Assembly (NCBI RefSeq): GCF_947502995.1 | Contig: NZ_CANNBW010000008.1 | Span: 1-64,000 of the forward strand | Direction: 5' to 3' | DNA from: an uncultured Tenacibaculum sp. | GTDB taxonomy: Bacteria > Bacteroidota > Bacteroidia > Flavobacteriales > Flavobacteriaceae | DNA: 64,000 bases | Shown: positions 27,698 through 36,345 of the stretch, piece by piece | How positions within the stretch are numbered: the stretch's first letter is position 1 | Layout: every line of letters begins with the position of its first letter | Translations under genes and position numbers: made by a program | Notes under the pieces: model-generated | The model's database searches: none | What the model was told of the DNA's origin: nothing | The model's input: the letters and a program-made list of their open reading frames with translations, nothing else

Positions 27698-29380
27698 TTA
27701 AACTTCCGTGTCAATTTTTTCTATAAATTGATACGGAGTAATGCCTGTATGTTTTTTAAAAATTCTAGTAAATGATTTAGCGTTTTTATAACCTCCAATT
27801 TCTCCAATTGCTTGTGTAGTATAAGCTCTTACTTTTTTATCTGTACTCAATATTTTTACAATATGATTTATTCTAAGATGATTCGTATACTCACTGAAAT
27901 TCATTTTTTTGTAAGTTTTAATCACTTTAGAAAGATATGTAGTGTTAGTGCCAATTTTTTTGGCAGCATTGTATAAGTTAAACTCTTCTTTCAAGAAATA
28001 TAAATTAGTCTCAATTTTATGAAGTCCTTTTATAATTTCTTGATGTTGTTCATCATTAATATTAGTATTATTTTCTTCAATTTTATTTTTATCAGTAGCA
28101 CTTAAAAGTAGCTCTTCCAAACGTTGTCTTGTTTTTTTCTTTTCTTTATTATATCTGAAAATAAGAAACACACTTAAAGCTAGAAGTAGTATTAAAAAAG
28201 AGATAATAGCACTGTAGTATTGATTTTTATTATAAAGTTTTGTGACTCTTTTTTCTAAATCGTTTAGCTGAATTAAATTGGTAGTTGTTTTTTGTTGCAG
28301 TTCTTCGTTTTTAGAAACAATGGAATAACTTTTTTTATACTTTTTTAAATAATAATGGGCAGAATCTATATGACCTTCTTCCATATGCATCTCACATATG
28401 TAGTAATAAGCATTAGCAAGATTAGTATCTGGAGCTCCACTTTTATTAATTTTAAATATTTGAAAAAGATTTTCTTTGGCTTTATCGTAATTTTCAGAAT
28501 TAAAATAGCTAACACCTAAATTATAATAGATTTTGTAAAGATCAGCTTGTGTTTTTTCTTTTTTGAAGTATACTAAAGCTTTCTCAAAGAAACCGATTGC
28601 TTTTGTATATTTTTTTTGTAAGCTGTATGTAGAACCTAAACATAAATCTATAGTAGCTTTCTTATAAGGCGAAAGTTCAAACTTCTTATCTTCTAAAATA
28701 CTATGAAAACAATGTAAAGAAGAATCTAAATAGACTTCATTACCACCTTTTTCTTGATAAAATGTATTATATACATTACCTAAATTAGATAAAGTTTTAA
28801 AACGCCTTTGATAATATTTTTCTGACAATTTATTTTTGTGATTCTCTAAAAAATCAAGTGTCTTTTTTAATTGAGAAACAGATTTGTTTAAAGCTCCAAT
28901 ATCTTGATAAATTAAACCTATATTTGATTGTATTTTTACAATACGTACAATGTCTTTCGCTTTATTAGCAATAGTTTCTGCTTTTAAATAATAGCGTAAT
29001 GCTTGTTCTGGTTTTTCTCTCCTTTTGTTAGTGTTACCAAGAAGAATATAAGTATCGAATAAGATGGTGTAATTTTCTGGAGATACTTTAATTTGAGGTA
29101 AATATTTATTAATACTATCTTGAAAAAGTTGCTGATTTACCTTTTTTTTCTCTTTGGTTTTTAAATACTCTGTAGCTGCATATCCATATGTTTTATAAGG
29201 TATATTGTTTGAAATAATTAATTTATTCATATAGATTAATACACTATCAACACCAATCCTATTTCGTTCGTTAAACTTTTGTTTATAAGTGTTTAAACTT
29301 TTTATTTGAGTTTTTACATTTTGAGAAAAAATGAAAAAACAAGTGAATAAAAAAGTTGTAGTTAGGTAATATTTTCGCAT
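27698..29380 (-). CDS. TPR-containing membrane AraC-family regulator
   Basis: The 560-aa protein starts with a signal-like segment ending IFSQ. Tetratricopeptide repeats (about 90-370) follow in the periplasm, then one transmembrane helix (about 385-407) with a short coiled coil, and a cytoplasmic AraC helix-turn-helix (about 455-555: KKIGTNTTYLSKVIKTYKKM and IGEIGGYKNAKSFTRIFKKH). This is a one-component sensor common in flavobacteria. The 55-aa peptide ORF at 27508 converges on it, with 22 bp between stops. Confidence 0.86.
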   Translation of the reverse strand: MRKYYLTTTFLFTCFFIFSQNVKTQIKSLNTYKQKFNERNRIGVDSVLIYMNKLIISNNIPYKTYGYAATEYLKTKEKKKVNQQLFQDSINKYLPQIKVSPENYTILFDTYILLGNTNKRREKPEQALRYYLKAETIANKAKDIVRIVKIQSNIGLIYQDIGALNKSVSQLKKTLDFLENHKNKLSEKYYQRRFKTLSNLGNVYNTFYQEKGGNEVYLDSSLHCFHSILEDKKFELSPYKKATIDLCLGSTYSLQKKYTKAIGFFEKALVYFKKEKTQADLYKIYYNLGVSYFNSENYDKAKENLFQIFKINKSGAPDTNLANAYYYICEMHMEEGHIDSAHYYLKKYKKSYSIVSKNEELQQKTTTNLIQLNDLEKRVTKLYNKNQYYSAIISFLILLLALSVFLIFRYNKEKKKTRQRLEELLLSATDKNKIEENNTNINDEQHQEIIKGLHKIETNLYFLKEEFNLYNAAKKIGTNTTYLSKVIKTYKKMNFSEYTNHLRINHIVKILSTDKKVRAYTTQAIGEIGGYKNAKSFTRIFKKHTGITPYQFIEKIDTEV

Positions 29381-29506
29381 AGTATTTTACTATAAATATT
29401 TACAGAAGACTATCAAATGTATTAAAAATGTTTAGAATAAGAAGATTGTTAATTTTCGATATAGAATTAAAAATGAAGAACTAGTTTTATAAAAGCTTGT
29501 TTTTTT

Positions 29507-29514
29507 TATCTTTG
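29507..29514 (+). promoter_or_regulatory. candidate -7 box for ssrA
   Basis: TATCTTTG fits TAnnTTTG exactly. It would give a precursor with about 110 nt of leader before the mature 5' end at 29632. No good -33 TTG is seen at the right distance. Confidence 0.4.
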
Positions 29515-29631
29515 CCATCCGCATTTTTTTGAGACAATCTTTTTAAAAGTGCGATTTTAAAATGTCAAAAAGTCTGTATCTAAGTATTGGTATATATTTT
29601 GTTGATATTATTTAAAATTCTTTGACATATT

Positions 29632-30026
29632 GGGGACGACTGGTTTTGACAGCAAGATTAGTAAAATTGTAAGCATACCGAGGACTGAAATGATGCTCGT
29701 TAAACTTATTTCAACAATTTAAATGGCGAAAATAATTACGCTTTAGCTGCTTAATAATCTGAATTATAGTAAGATTCAAGCCTCGGCGCACAAGGTGCGC
29801 AAGCTAAATGTCCACGGAAAGCCTTGGTTTACGGCGTTTCATTTCTGGGCATCATAAAAGTAAACATAGAAAACTTAGTACTTCGATAAGTTTTCGAAAC
29901 TTAAGAAGATAAGCTAAAAGTGGATCGTTTTTAGTCAGCTTTTAGTCGAAAATTAAATAAAAACTAAGTATGTAGAAAGCTCTTGAGCTACTTGTTTGGA
30001 CCCGAGTTCGATTCTCGGCGTCTCCA
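29632..30026 (+). ncRNA. ssrA: transfer-messenger RNA
   Basis: tmRNA rescues stalled ribosomes. The 5' GGGGACG (29632-29638) pairs with CGTCTCC (30019-30025) to form the acceptor stem, followed by discriminator A; the rest of CCA would be added. The T-arm reads GAGTTCGATTCTC. The tag frame at 29725-29751 encodes GENNYALAA, the Bacteroidota tag, and ends in TAA TAA. Its last 19 bp form part of the attachment site of the integrated island, and the gene is kept intact on the left side. Confidence 0.97.
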
Positions 30027-30030
30027 CAAA
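30008..30030. repeat. attL, left attachment repeat
   Basis: The 23-bp sequence TCGATTCTCGGCGTCTCCAC plus AAA overlaps the T-arm and acceptor stem of tmRNA. It is repeated exactly at 48661-48683. Confidence 0.9.
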
Positions 30031-30031
30031 T

Positions 30032-30070
30032 AAACCCTGTAAGCATTGTGTTTACAGGGTTTGTTGTTTT
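30032..30070 (+). terminator. terminator supplied by the island for ssrA
   Basis: An 11-bp stem (30032-30042 with 30052-30062) is followed by GTTGTTTTT. It lies directly inside the left end, so the island brings a replacement terminator for the host tmRNA. Confidence 0.75.
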
Positions 30071-30072
30071 TG

Positions 30073-30092
30073 GGTGTCAATTTAGGTGTCAA
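30073..30092. repeat. subterminal direct repeat, left copy
   Basis: GGTGTCAATTTAGGTGTCAA, a tandem pair of GGTGTCAA spaced 12 bp, is identical to 48529-48548 near the right end. It is a likely arm-type site for the integrase or excisionase. Confidence 0.6.
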
Positions 30093-30169
30093 AATACTAA
30101 TTAATAATCCTTATACTTTTTATATTAATTACCTAAGTAAGCATTAATTTAAATTCTTATATGTTAACC

Positions 30170-30216
30170 TTGTCTAAGGGTTTACCCTTAGACACTCAGG
30201 GTAAACCCTTAGACAA
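30170..30216. repeat. nested perfect palindrome
   Basis: Two 19-bp arms (30170-30188 and 30198-30216) are perfect reverse complements around a 9-nt loop. The left arm region also folds on itself (TCTAAGGGT at 30173-30181 with ACCCTTAGA at 30184-30192), so alternative hairpins compete. It lies in the non-coding left end of the island. A T-run does not follow, so it is not a simple terminator. Confidence 0.85.
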
Positions 30217-30252
30217 TATTCAGGGTAATTTTAAATATAGTTTCATAATTAT

Positions 30253-30279
30253 AACTTTTACTTTTGAAAGTAAAAAGTT
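30253..30279 (+). promoter_or_regulatory. promoter with overlapping inverted repeat
   Basis: TACTTTTG at 30259-30266 fits the -7 consensus TAnnTTTG. It sits inside an inverted repeat AACTTTTACTTT / AAAGTAAAAAGTT (one bulged A). It would drive the small operon starting at 30315, probably under repressor control. Confidence 0.45.
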
Positions 30280-30314
30280 ACTTTACTCTAGTATTAATTT
30301 TAAATAGATTAAAA

Positions 30315-30503
30315 ATGAAAAAAGTAACTTTAGTTTTAACAGTTTTATTTGGCTTGTCTTTTTTGATTGGATGTACAGATTCATCTAAAGAATTAGAAGA
30401 TTTAAACGCTGAAAAATTTGAAAGTGAAATCATAAATAATGCTCAATTTATTGATAAAGACGAAATCGAAAACCCTAGAGATAAAGAGAAAGGAAAAAAA
30501 TAA
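30315..30503 (+). CDS. small lipoprotein, 62 aa
   Basis: I start it at the ATG at 30315, which begins a textbook lipoprotein signal (MKKVTLVLTVLFGLSFLIGC). The upstream in-frame start at 30264 overlaps the promoter. The mature part is short and highly charged (Glu/Asp/Lys). There is no known family. It is the first of three tightly packed genes at the left end of the island. Confidence 0.6.
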   Translation: MKKVTLVLTVLFGLSFLIGCTDSSKELEDLNAEKFESEIINNAQFIDKDEIENPRDKEKGKK

Positions 30504-30519
30504 AATAGGTATAGGAGTA

Positions 30520-31014
30520 ATGATTTTTTTAGTTTCATTACTCTTAGTTTCTGCATCTTCACCTTTTTGGCATATCAAGTTCTCTAAAGGAATGAAAGAT
30601 GGGATTTTTGGATTCTCTAGTTTGCGAAGCTTTTTATATTCTTTTGGTACTCACTTTATATTATTTGGTGCTTCTATATTTTTCTTTTGGATATTACATT
30701 TAATACCTAATATAAATAAAAAAGTAAAAAAAATTAAATTAATAGGATTTCTCGGTATAGGTTTATATTGTTCAGTTTCTATTTATTATTTATTATATGT
30801 TTTCATAGACACGTCCAATTCTCCTTATCCAGATTATTATTATGAAATTGCTTTTATTTTTGTTTCTTTTTTAAGTTCATATATTATTTTCAAAGTTTTC
30901 AACTTTCTAAACTATGTAAATAATGTCAAGTACGATAGAGAAGAAAAAACAAAGAAAATAATTGATTATAGTATTGAATTTATTAATGAAGCTTCAAAAA
31001 AATTAACTAGCTAA
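30520..31014 (+). CDS. four-helix membrane protein of unknown function
   Basis: The 164-aa protein is started at the ATG at 30520, which has GGAG four bases upstream. The longer frame from 30439 would overlap the lipoprotein gene. Hydrophobic segments lie at about 2-18, 40-62, 73-95 and 108-128. A charged cytoplasmic-type tail ends IIDYSIEFINEASKKLTS. No family is recognised. Its stop codon is followed immediately by the next ATG. Confidence 0.6.
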   Translation: MIFLVSLLLVSASSPFWHIKFSKGMKDGIFGFSSLRSFLYSFGTHFILFGASIFFFWILHLIPNINKKVKKIKLIGFLGIGLYCSVSIYYLLYVFIDTSNSPYPDYYYEIAFIFVSFLSSYIIFKVFNFLNYVNNVKYDREEKTKKIIDYSIEFINEASKKLTS

Positions 31015-31296
31015 ATGAATGATCTAAATAGTTTAGAAAAAGATTTTTTTATTTTAATTGAAAAATTAAAAAATGACACAATTAATATTAGTGATGCTTT
31101 ATTAACTTTTGAAGACTTAATAAGTAAGTTTGAATTTGTATCACAAAATGATATTAGCTTATTAGATGAATTGAAAAAAGAATTTAAGAGACTGTCTTTA
31201 CAAATTATCAAATTAAAGGAAATAGATGCTAATATTGAAGAGTTAGAAAGTAATATTGAGTTCTACAAACTCAAATTATTTGGACAAGCTAAATAG
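31015..31296 (+). CDS. small coiled-coil protein, 93 aa
   Basis: The start follows directly after the stop of the membrane-protein gene. The whole chain is predicted helical with Leu/Ile heptads and many Asp/Glu/Lys residues, and has no cysteines. It looks like a partner or scaffold of the membrane protein. The last 8 bp overlap the end of the convergent regulator gene. Function unknown. Confidence 0.6.
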   Translation: MNDLNSLEKDFFILIEKLKNDTINISDALLTFEDLISKFEFVSQNDISLLDELKKEFKRLSLQIIKLKEIDANIEELESNIEFYKLKLFGQAK

Positions 31297-31696
31297 TTTT
31301 TGATTTATTTTTTAATTTTTCAACTTCTTCGTAAACTTCTAATTTAGCTTCTAGTTTTTTCTCTTTTAACCATTTTTCAAAAAAAGGAATTTTGATTATT
31401 TGTTTTTCTTTTAATAAAATAACCCTAGAAACTATTTTAATTTCTTCTTCTGTTAGTTTTTCTTCATCAATAGCCGAAATGAATTTATTCTCTTCGTAAT
31501 TTAAGCTTAATAAGTAATCCACTGAATATTGAGGGAAACTAGCATTAATTTTCTTAGCAAATCCCTTTGTTATTTTTTTAATATCTCCTCTTAAAAGTTT
31601 ATAAATAGAGCTTTTGCCAACACCAATTTCCCTTCCGAAATCATCAGCAGTTAATTGTAATTCATTTAAAATGTCACGAAATTTGTTTCCAACCAT
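31289..31696 (-). CDS. XRE-type helix-turn-helix regulator of the island
   Basis: The 135-aa protein has an N-terminal helix-turn-helix (LQLTADDFGREIGVGKSSIY, about 14-33, then KLLRGDIKKI) and a C-terminal acidic/basic coiled coil (about 95-132), probably for dimerisation. Such proteins act as lysogeny-type or element-maintenance repressors. The GTGTCA triplet of sites at 31715-31750 lies just upstream of its start and suggests autoregulation. Confidence 0.8.
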   Translation of the reverse strand: MVGNKFRDILNELQLTADDFGREIGVGKSSIYKLLRGDIKKITKGFAKKINASFPQYSVDYLLSLNYEENKFISAIDEEKLTEEEIKIVSRVILLKEKQIIKIPFFEKWLKEKKLEAKLEVYEEVEKLKNKSKTI

Positions 31697-31714
31697 AGAA
31701 GTAATTCTAAAAAA

Positions 31715-31750
31715 AGTGTCAATTATTTTTTAGTGTCAAAAAAGTGTCAT
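31715..31750. promoter_or_regulatory. three AGTGTCA repeats upstream of the XRE gene
   Basis: AGTGTCAA at 31715-31722, AGTGTCAA at 31732-31739 and AGTGTCAT at 31743-31750 are all in one orientation. The same GTGTCAA core forms the subterminal repeats at both island ends, so one protein may bind all of them. Confidence 0.55.
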
Positions 31751-32001
31751 ATATTTATCATGTATTAACCAAATATAGACAAATATTAAGAAGAACTTGA
31801 ATAAATAGGTTATTCATGTAGGAAATAATATTGTCAAAGAAGAAAAAAATAAAAAAATGAGATTAAAAAATAAGAGATAATAATTATTGGAAAAGACTAT
31901 TTTATCTATTTAAAATTAATACAATACTATAAATTGATATAAACATAATTCTCTTAAAATATTAACAGCAAAACTTTTCTTTTTCAGACAGTTTTTATGG
32001 A

Positions 32002-32132
32002 GGGGAGCCAAGGGATTTCAAAAAGGTTTAAAAAGGAGGAAACCTCTTTTATAATCCCTAGCCAAGTGGTTCTAACTGATCCTTAGAACGACATCAACCT
32101 GAGTATGAAATATGGCTTGGGTTGATTTTTTT
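32002..32132 (+). ncRNA. structured RNA of unknown class with intrinsic terminator
   Basis: Three helices and a terminator occur within 130 nt. AGGGATT (32011-32017) pairs with AATCCCT (32053-32059), enclosing an inner GAGG/CCTC helix. GTTCTAA (32069-32075) pairs with TTAGAAC (32083-32089). ATCAACC (32093-32099) pairs with GGTTGAT (32120-32126), followed by seven T. The T-run sets the strand as plus. The 5' end is not certain. No good reading frame covers it. I do not recognise it as tRNA, 6S, a riboswitch or a type III antitoxin. Confidence 0.6.
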
Positions 32133-32171
32133 AATTAACCAAATATATAAAATATGATAAATAATATTACT

Positions 32172-32202
32172 TTGTATAGTTAAAGATTTTTATGTACGTT
32201 TG
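32172..32202 (+). promoter_or_regulatory. strong Bacteroidota promoter
   Basis: TTG at 32172-32174 and TACGTTTG at 32195-32202 are separated by exactly 20 bp, an ideal TTG-N19-21-TAnnTTTG match. It drives the Sel1/T9SS gene with a leader of about 150 nt. Confidence 0.7.
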
Positions 32203-32360
32203 TACCTGAAAAAGGAAAAGAAAGCTATGATACTATATTCTTATTTTTAGTTTCATTTTATCTTTCTAAATATTATAAACTGTTTTGTAAGCTAATCATC
32301 ATATTTAGCTTTTTACATTGTTTATAACCAACCTCGTAATTATTAAAATTAAATATCATC

Positions 32361-33782
32361 ATGAGAAAACTAACATTCACATGTATGCTGTTATTGCTAT
32401 GCGCAGGAATCAGCTATGCACAAGAAAAAGAATCAGACTGTGATTCTAAATTTAATGAAGCTTTAACTTATCTCAAAGAAGATAAAAGCTCAGAAGACAA
32501 TCAAGAACCAGCTATTAAGTTACTAAAACCATGTGCTGAAAATGGTCATATTTATGCCAAAGTTCTTTTAGCTAAAATTTATGAAAAATCGAAAGACGAA
32601 TTAGATCATCAAAAGGCATTTAAATTATACAAAGAAGCTTCTAAAGAAGGGAATTCTATAGCAATGGCAAACCTAGCTGTTTTGTATAAATATGGTAAAG
32701 GTTGTAAGCTTAACTATAATAAAGCAAGACAATGGTTTAAAAAATCTTCAGATCAAGGAAATCATAAAGCAACTTATAGCCTTGGTTATCTATATTTAAA
32801 AGGCTTTGGTAGTATAGAGCAAAATTATAAGAAAGCTATTCAATATTTTGAAAAAAGTGAATACCCAATGGCTAAATATTGGTTAGGTGTTTGCTATTTA
32901 AATGGTTATGGTGTAGATAAAAATACTTCAAAAGCTAACGAACTATTAGGTGCTAATTTTAACAATACGACTTCAATAGATAAAAGTATTTCAAATTCAA
33001 ATGACGTTAGTAATAAATTAGAAAGCTTAAACAATACTGAGATTAATACTTCTCATTTATCTTTTAAAGAAGAGGATATAGTTGGGAAATGGAAAGGAAA
33101 ATTAATACAATTAGATTGGTCTAAAAAAGATATTGTAAATAAGATTGATTTTGAAATCTCATTAAAAAAGGATGAAAACACAGGTACATTAATTTCATCT
33201 GTAGTAACAAATAATCAAACAATTAATGATGATGTACTACTTTTAGATAATACACTTTATTTTGATGGTACTAAATTAGTTTTACCTCACAGATCTTACA
33301 ACGGTTTTATTCCTTCTCAGTTAGCTCATAATCTTTTATCAGCAGACCTGCAATTAAAGTCTTTTGAAGGGAATGACTATCTAACAGCGAATATAGATAG
33401 TTATATACAGGAATGGAATGAAACAGGAGTTCCAACAAGAATAGTACTTAAAAAAATAATTGGTTTTGAAAATAGTAATGAAGAACTAACAGATGATGCA
33501 TTAAAAGCATTATCTGAACAAGAAGAAAGCTTCATTAAATTATATCCTAATCCTTTTGTAAACGATTTAATAGTTTCTTATAGCTTAAAAGAACAGGCAA
33601 ATGTTCAAGTGCAAATTACAGATTTAACAGGTAATTATACTTCAATATTAGAACCTGAAAAATTACAGAACAAAGGTAAACACCGCTATTTCTTTAATGC
33701 CTCTCATTTAAAAGAAGGAGCATACATCGTTAGTGTAATTGTAAACGGAGAAAGAAAAACTAGATTAATCGTTAAAAAGTAA
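32361..33782 (+). CDS. Sel1-repeat protein with T9SS sorting domain
   Basis: The 473-aa protein has a signal peptide ending ISYAQ. Four or more Sel1-like repeats (about 50-195: GHIYAKVLLAKIYEK, GNSIAMANLAVLYKYGKG, GNHKATYSLGYLYLKGFG and MAKYWLGVCYLNGYG) precede a beta-rich middle domain (about 235-375). The C-terminal type A T9SS signal starts LYPNPFVNDLIV and ends TRLIVKK. It should be exported through T9SS to the cell surface or medium. It begins a three-gene unit (8-bp gap to the next gene). Sel1 repeats usually mediate protein contacts. Confidence 0.85.
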   Translation: MRKLTFTCMLLLLCAGISYAQEKESDCDSKFNEALTYLKEDKSSEDNQEPAIKLLKPCAENGHIYAKVLLAKIYEKSKDELDHQKAFKLYKEASKEGNSIAMANLAVLYKYGKGCKLNYNKARQWFKKSSDQGNHKATYSLGYLYLKGFGSIEQNYKKAIQYFEKSEYPMAKYWLGVCYLNGYGVDKNTSKANELLGANFNNTTSIDKSISNSNDVSNKLESLNNTEINTSHLSFKEEDIVGKWKGKLIQLDWSKKDIVNKIDFEISLKKDENTGTLISSVVTNNQTINDDVLLLDNTLYFDGTKLVLPHRSYNGFIPSQLAHNLLSADLQLKSFEGNDYLTANIDSYIQEWNETGVPTRIVLKKIIGFENSNEELTDDALKALSEQEESFIKLYPNPFVNDLIVSYSLKEQANVQVQITDLTGNYTSILEPEKLQNKGKHRYFFNASHLKEGAYIVSVIVNGERKTRLIVKK

Positions 33783-33790
33783 AAAAAGCT

Positions 33791-35782
33791 ATGAAACATA
33801 TATATAAACAATTAGCCTTATTAATATTCATTTTAGGCTCTACAGCACTACAAGCACAATTTTTAACACCAGAAGGAACAGACGAATTTTTAGGCGGTGG
33901 TAGTAATGGTGGAACTGGTGGAGATGTTATAATAAAACTTCCAATAAATAATAGATGTGATGGGTGTGAAAATTTAGAAGATCTTGTTTTTTCAAATAGT
34001 TCTTCATTAAATAATGCAATAGCTAATGATTTGAGAATTGAAGCTGCAGCAAGAGAAGAAGCTGAAGAATGGTATAAAAAACAAACTGTTATTATGCATA
34101 ATTTTTTAAATAATTTTTTAGGTCGAAATTTTTCGAACTATAATGAAGCAAAGACAGAATTATTTAAGAAATCTGAGCAAAGAAATATTTCATACACGCA
34201 ACCAATAGTTGAACGTAAGTTTGACCAACTTCGTAATTCAGCAGCCATAGCTAAAAGAAGAAGCTTATATGGTTTAAGAGCATTACAGCAAAGAGAGCGT
34301 GAAATAAGAAGTGGAAATACTTCTAATAGTTTGTATTCGGATATATTAGTTAATGACATACCTTTAAGAAATATTACAGATTTAAGTACATTAAACAGAG
34401 AGAGGAATAAAATTTTATCTGATGGTTTTAACAGGAAAATGTACGAAGAACATCAATATAAATTTTTATTTGATTTACTTGGTTCTAGAAACTCATTTCG
34501 TTCAGATCTAGAAGCTGAAACTCTTAGGCGTAAAAATCAAATTCATGATAGTTATAACTTTTGGGATAGACTAAATTACATGCAGCTCTTAATTCAAACT
34601 GAATTAATTAAAAGGAATGGTGTAAGTACTGTACCTTTTAGCCCAAGTCAACAAAATGTTTTTAGTAGGTTTTATAATAAATTAGAAATAGCTTCGGCAC
34701 AATTAATTGAAGATTTTGCTAGAAAGAGATATTCTGGAGATAAATTATCAATTTTTCATCCTGATTATTGGAAAGTGATTTTATTTAAGAATTTTAATGG
34801 GGATCCTTTTAGTCAAGCACAAGCTTATGGTGAACATCAAAGATTAATGAATAATGAAAGAACAAAAGCAATTGCAAATACTCCATTAGGAACAAATTTA
34901 AGTGTAGATTATTTAGTTAATAAACTATCCATAACTGATAAAAATCAATATGAATGGTTGAACGCGAATCCTCAGAAAGCTATTAATTACGAAAAACTAA
35001 TTAAAGATTATAAAAATAATAGTATTGGTGGTGAATTTGGAAATACATTAGTGGGAGATTTAAATTTATCCAATGGTAATGATACAGATTTTGTTAATTT
35101 AGGGGATCCTACTGATTTTGTTACAGAAGCTATTATAAATGGAGGTCTTGTACAGGAGATGATTAAAGAGCTAAATATCATTGGAGTTGAAAAACAATGG
35201 TTGTATAACAATCCTAATGAAGCAAATAAATTAAGAATATTAGCTAATGAGATTAATGATAATACACAGTTTACTATAAATTCAATTATTAATGGCTTTA
35301 TAAATGGTAAGTTTAAAATAGATAATTCTTTGAGTATAAATAATACTATCTCTTTTAATTCCTTTTCTGAAGTTCAGGATTTTATCAATCAACTTACCAA
35401 CTTCCAAAATCAGAAAGAGAAAAACAACATAAATAGAGAAAGAATTATTAATTTTAAGCAAAATTTTGCTAATGTATTTACAGTAAAACTTAATGTAGAT
35501 GTAAAATGTACTTTAGATAACTTTAGAACACAAGAAGATGAATATAAACTTGAAAATGTAGATGTATACTTAACAGGGTTAACTACTTTTGTAGAATTGA
35601 AACAAGGTGAACATATTACAGAAAGAAATGGAGGGGTTGAAACAGTTATCATAAAAAATAAATTAATAACAGGACTTAATATTAAAGGTTTTCCTTTTTC
35701 ATATACAGAAAATTTGACAGTTGGTGTTGAATTTGATAGAAGAACAGGAGAAGCTTTTGATATAAAAATACATATAGAATAA
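33791..35782 (+). CDS. secreted WLxxNP-repeat protein, toxin-like layout
   Basis: The 663-aa protein has a signal peptide ending ALQAQ and a Gly-rich linker (35-45). A long helical region (about 75-350) contains basic and Arg-rich stretches. Two imperfect repeats centre on WLNANPQKA (about 389) and WLYNNPNEA (about 470). A C-terminal beta-rich domain (about 560-663) ends the protein. WL..NP repeats of this kind occur in large exported proteins of Bacteroidota that end in variable toxin domains; that link is from memory and not proven here. It has no T9SS tail of its own. Confidence 0.55.
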   Translation: MKHIYKQLALLIFILGSTALQAQFLTPEGTDEFLGGGSNGGTGGDVIIKLPINNRCDGCENLEDLVFSNSSSLNNAIANDLRIEAAAREEAEEWYKKQTVIMHNFLNNFLGRNFSNYNEAKTELFKKSEQRNISYTQPIVERKFDQLRNSAAIAKRRSLYGLRALQQREREIRSGNTSNSLYSDILVNDIPLRNITDLSTLNRERNKILSDGFNRKMYEEHQYKFLFDLLGSRNSFRSDLEAETLRRKNQIHDSYNFWDRLNYMQLLIQTELIKRNGVSTVPFSPSQQNVFSRFYNKLEIASAQLIEDFARKRYSGDKLSIFHPDYWKVILFKNFNGDPFSQAQAYGEHQRLMNNERTKAIANTPLGTNLSVDYLVNKLSITDKNQYEWLNANPQKAINYEKLIKDYKNNSIGGEFGNTLVGDLNLSNGNDTDFVNLGDPTDFVTEAIINGGLVQEMIKELNIIGVEKQWLYNNPNEANKLRILANEINDNTQFTINSIINGFINGKFKIDNSLSINNTISFNSFSEVQDFINQLTNFQNQKEKNNINRERIINFKQNFANVFTVKLNVDVKCTLDNFRTQEDEYKLENVDVYLTGLTTFVELKQGEHITERNGGVETVIIKNKLITGLNIKGFPFSYTENLTVGVEFDRRTGEAFDIKIHIE

Positions 35783-35793
35783 ATTATATCTCA

Positions 35794-35955
35794 ATGGAAA
35801 ATTCAAATAATTTTAGTTTAGGACTTTTTATATGGCAATTTGTTTCAATTGCGCTTATTTTTATTGTTCCTTATTTTTTGTTTAAGATAAATAAATATTT
35901 AAACTTGAATATTAAATACCTTAAACAAAAGCTAAAAGAAGAAACTGATAGTTAG
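35794..35955 (+). CDS. 53-aa single-helix membrane protein
   Basis: ATG at 35794 lies 11 bp after the stop of the 663-aa gene. One hydrophobic helix (about residues 9-30, LFIWQFVSIALIFIVPYFLF) is followed by a Lys/Asn-rich cytoplasmic-type tail. It is too short to classify. Its position directly after a large exported protein and before a strong terminator would suit an immunity or export-helper role. Confidence 0.55.
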   Translation: MENSNNFSLGLFIWQFVSIALIFIVPYFLFKINKYLNLNIKYLKQKLKEETDS

Positions 35956-35967
35956 TAAAAATAATAT

Positions 35968-36003
35968 AAAGCCACAATACTTTAATATATTGTGGCTTTT
36001 TTT
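35968..36003 (+). terminator. terminator of the Sel1/WLxxNP operon
   Basis: A perfect 12-bp stem (35968-35979 with 35988-35999) ends in a run of seven T. Confidence 0.9.
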
Positions 36004-36183
36004 ATATGATTTACATAGTAAATAATCTTATTAGTTTTAGAGCTGTTAGGTTTAGTTTTCCTGAGTATGTATCTAAATCTAACTCTTCTAAATTCATGCT
36101 TTAGTAATTTTTTTTTTTTATAAACACATCATACTTTTTAAATCCTAGATTTTTATTAAATATTTCTAGCTATTAATTAGCTT

Positions 36184-36213
36184 TTGCGTTTTGTTGCGTT
36201 TTCATTGCGTTTT
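36184..36213. repeat. TTGCGTTTT direct repeats, helically phased
   Basis: TTGCGTTTT occurs at 36184-36192, 36194-36202 and 36205-36213, with starts 10 and 11 bp apart. Further TTGCG cores lie at 36311-36315 (reverse), 36323-36327 and 36334-36338, right up to the next gene. The gap from 35956 to 36345 otherwise holds only the terminator and AT-rich DNA. Confidence 0.75.
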
Positions 36214-36345
36214 TGAAATAATTTAACATTACACATAAAGTATATTTTTAGATGCATTATAAATAGAAAAGCTTATCATAAAAGTATCTTAGAGCTTGTA
36301 TTTGAAGAAGCGCAATATTATTTTGCGAAAAAATTGCGTTTTGTA

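Noticed and set aside
32061..32100. tRNA-like D-arm (GCCAAGTGGT) in the structured RNA
   Set aside because: No anticodon or T-arm in register and no acceptor stem; the rest folds differently.
36011..36097. 28-aa minus-strand frame (MNLEELDLDTYSGKLNLTAL...)
   Set aside because: It has a start and stop and ends at the shared terminator, but is too short and has no recognised leader or family; could be a remnant.
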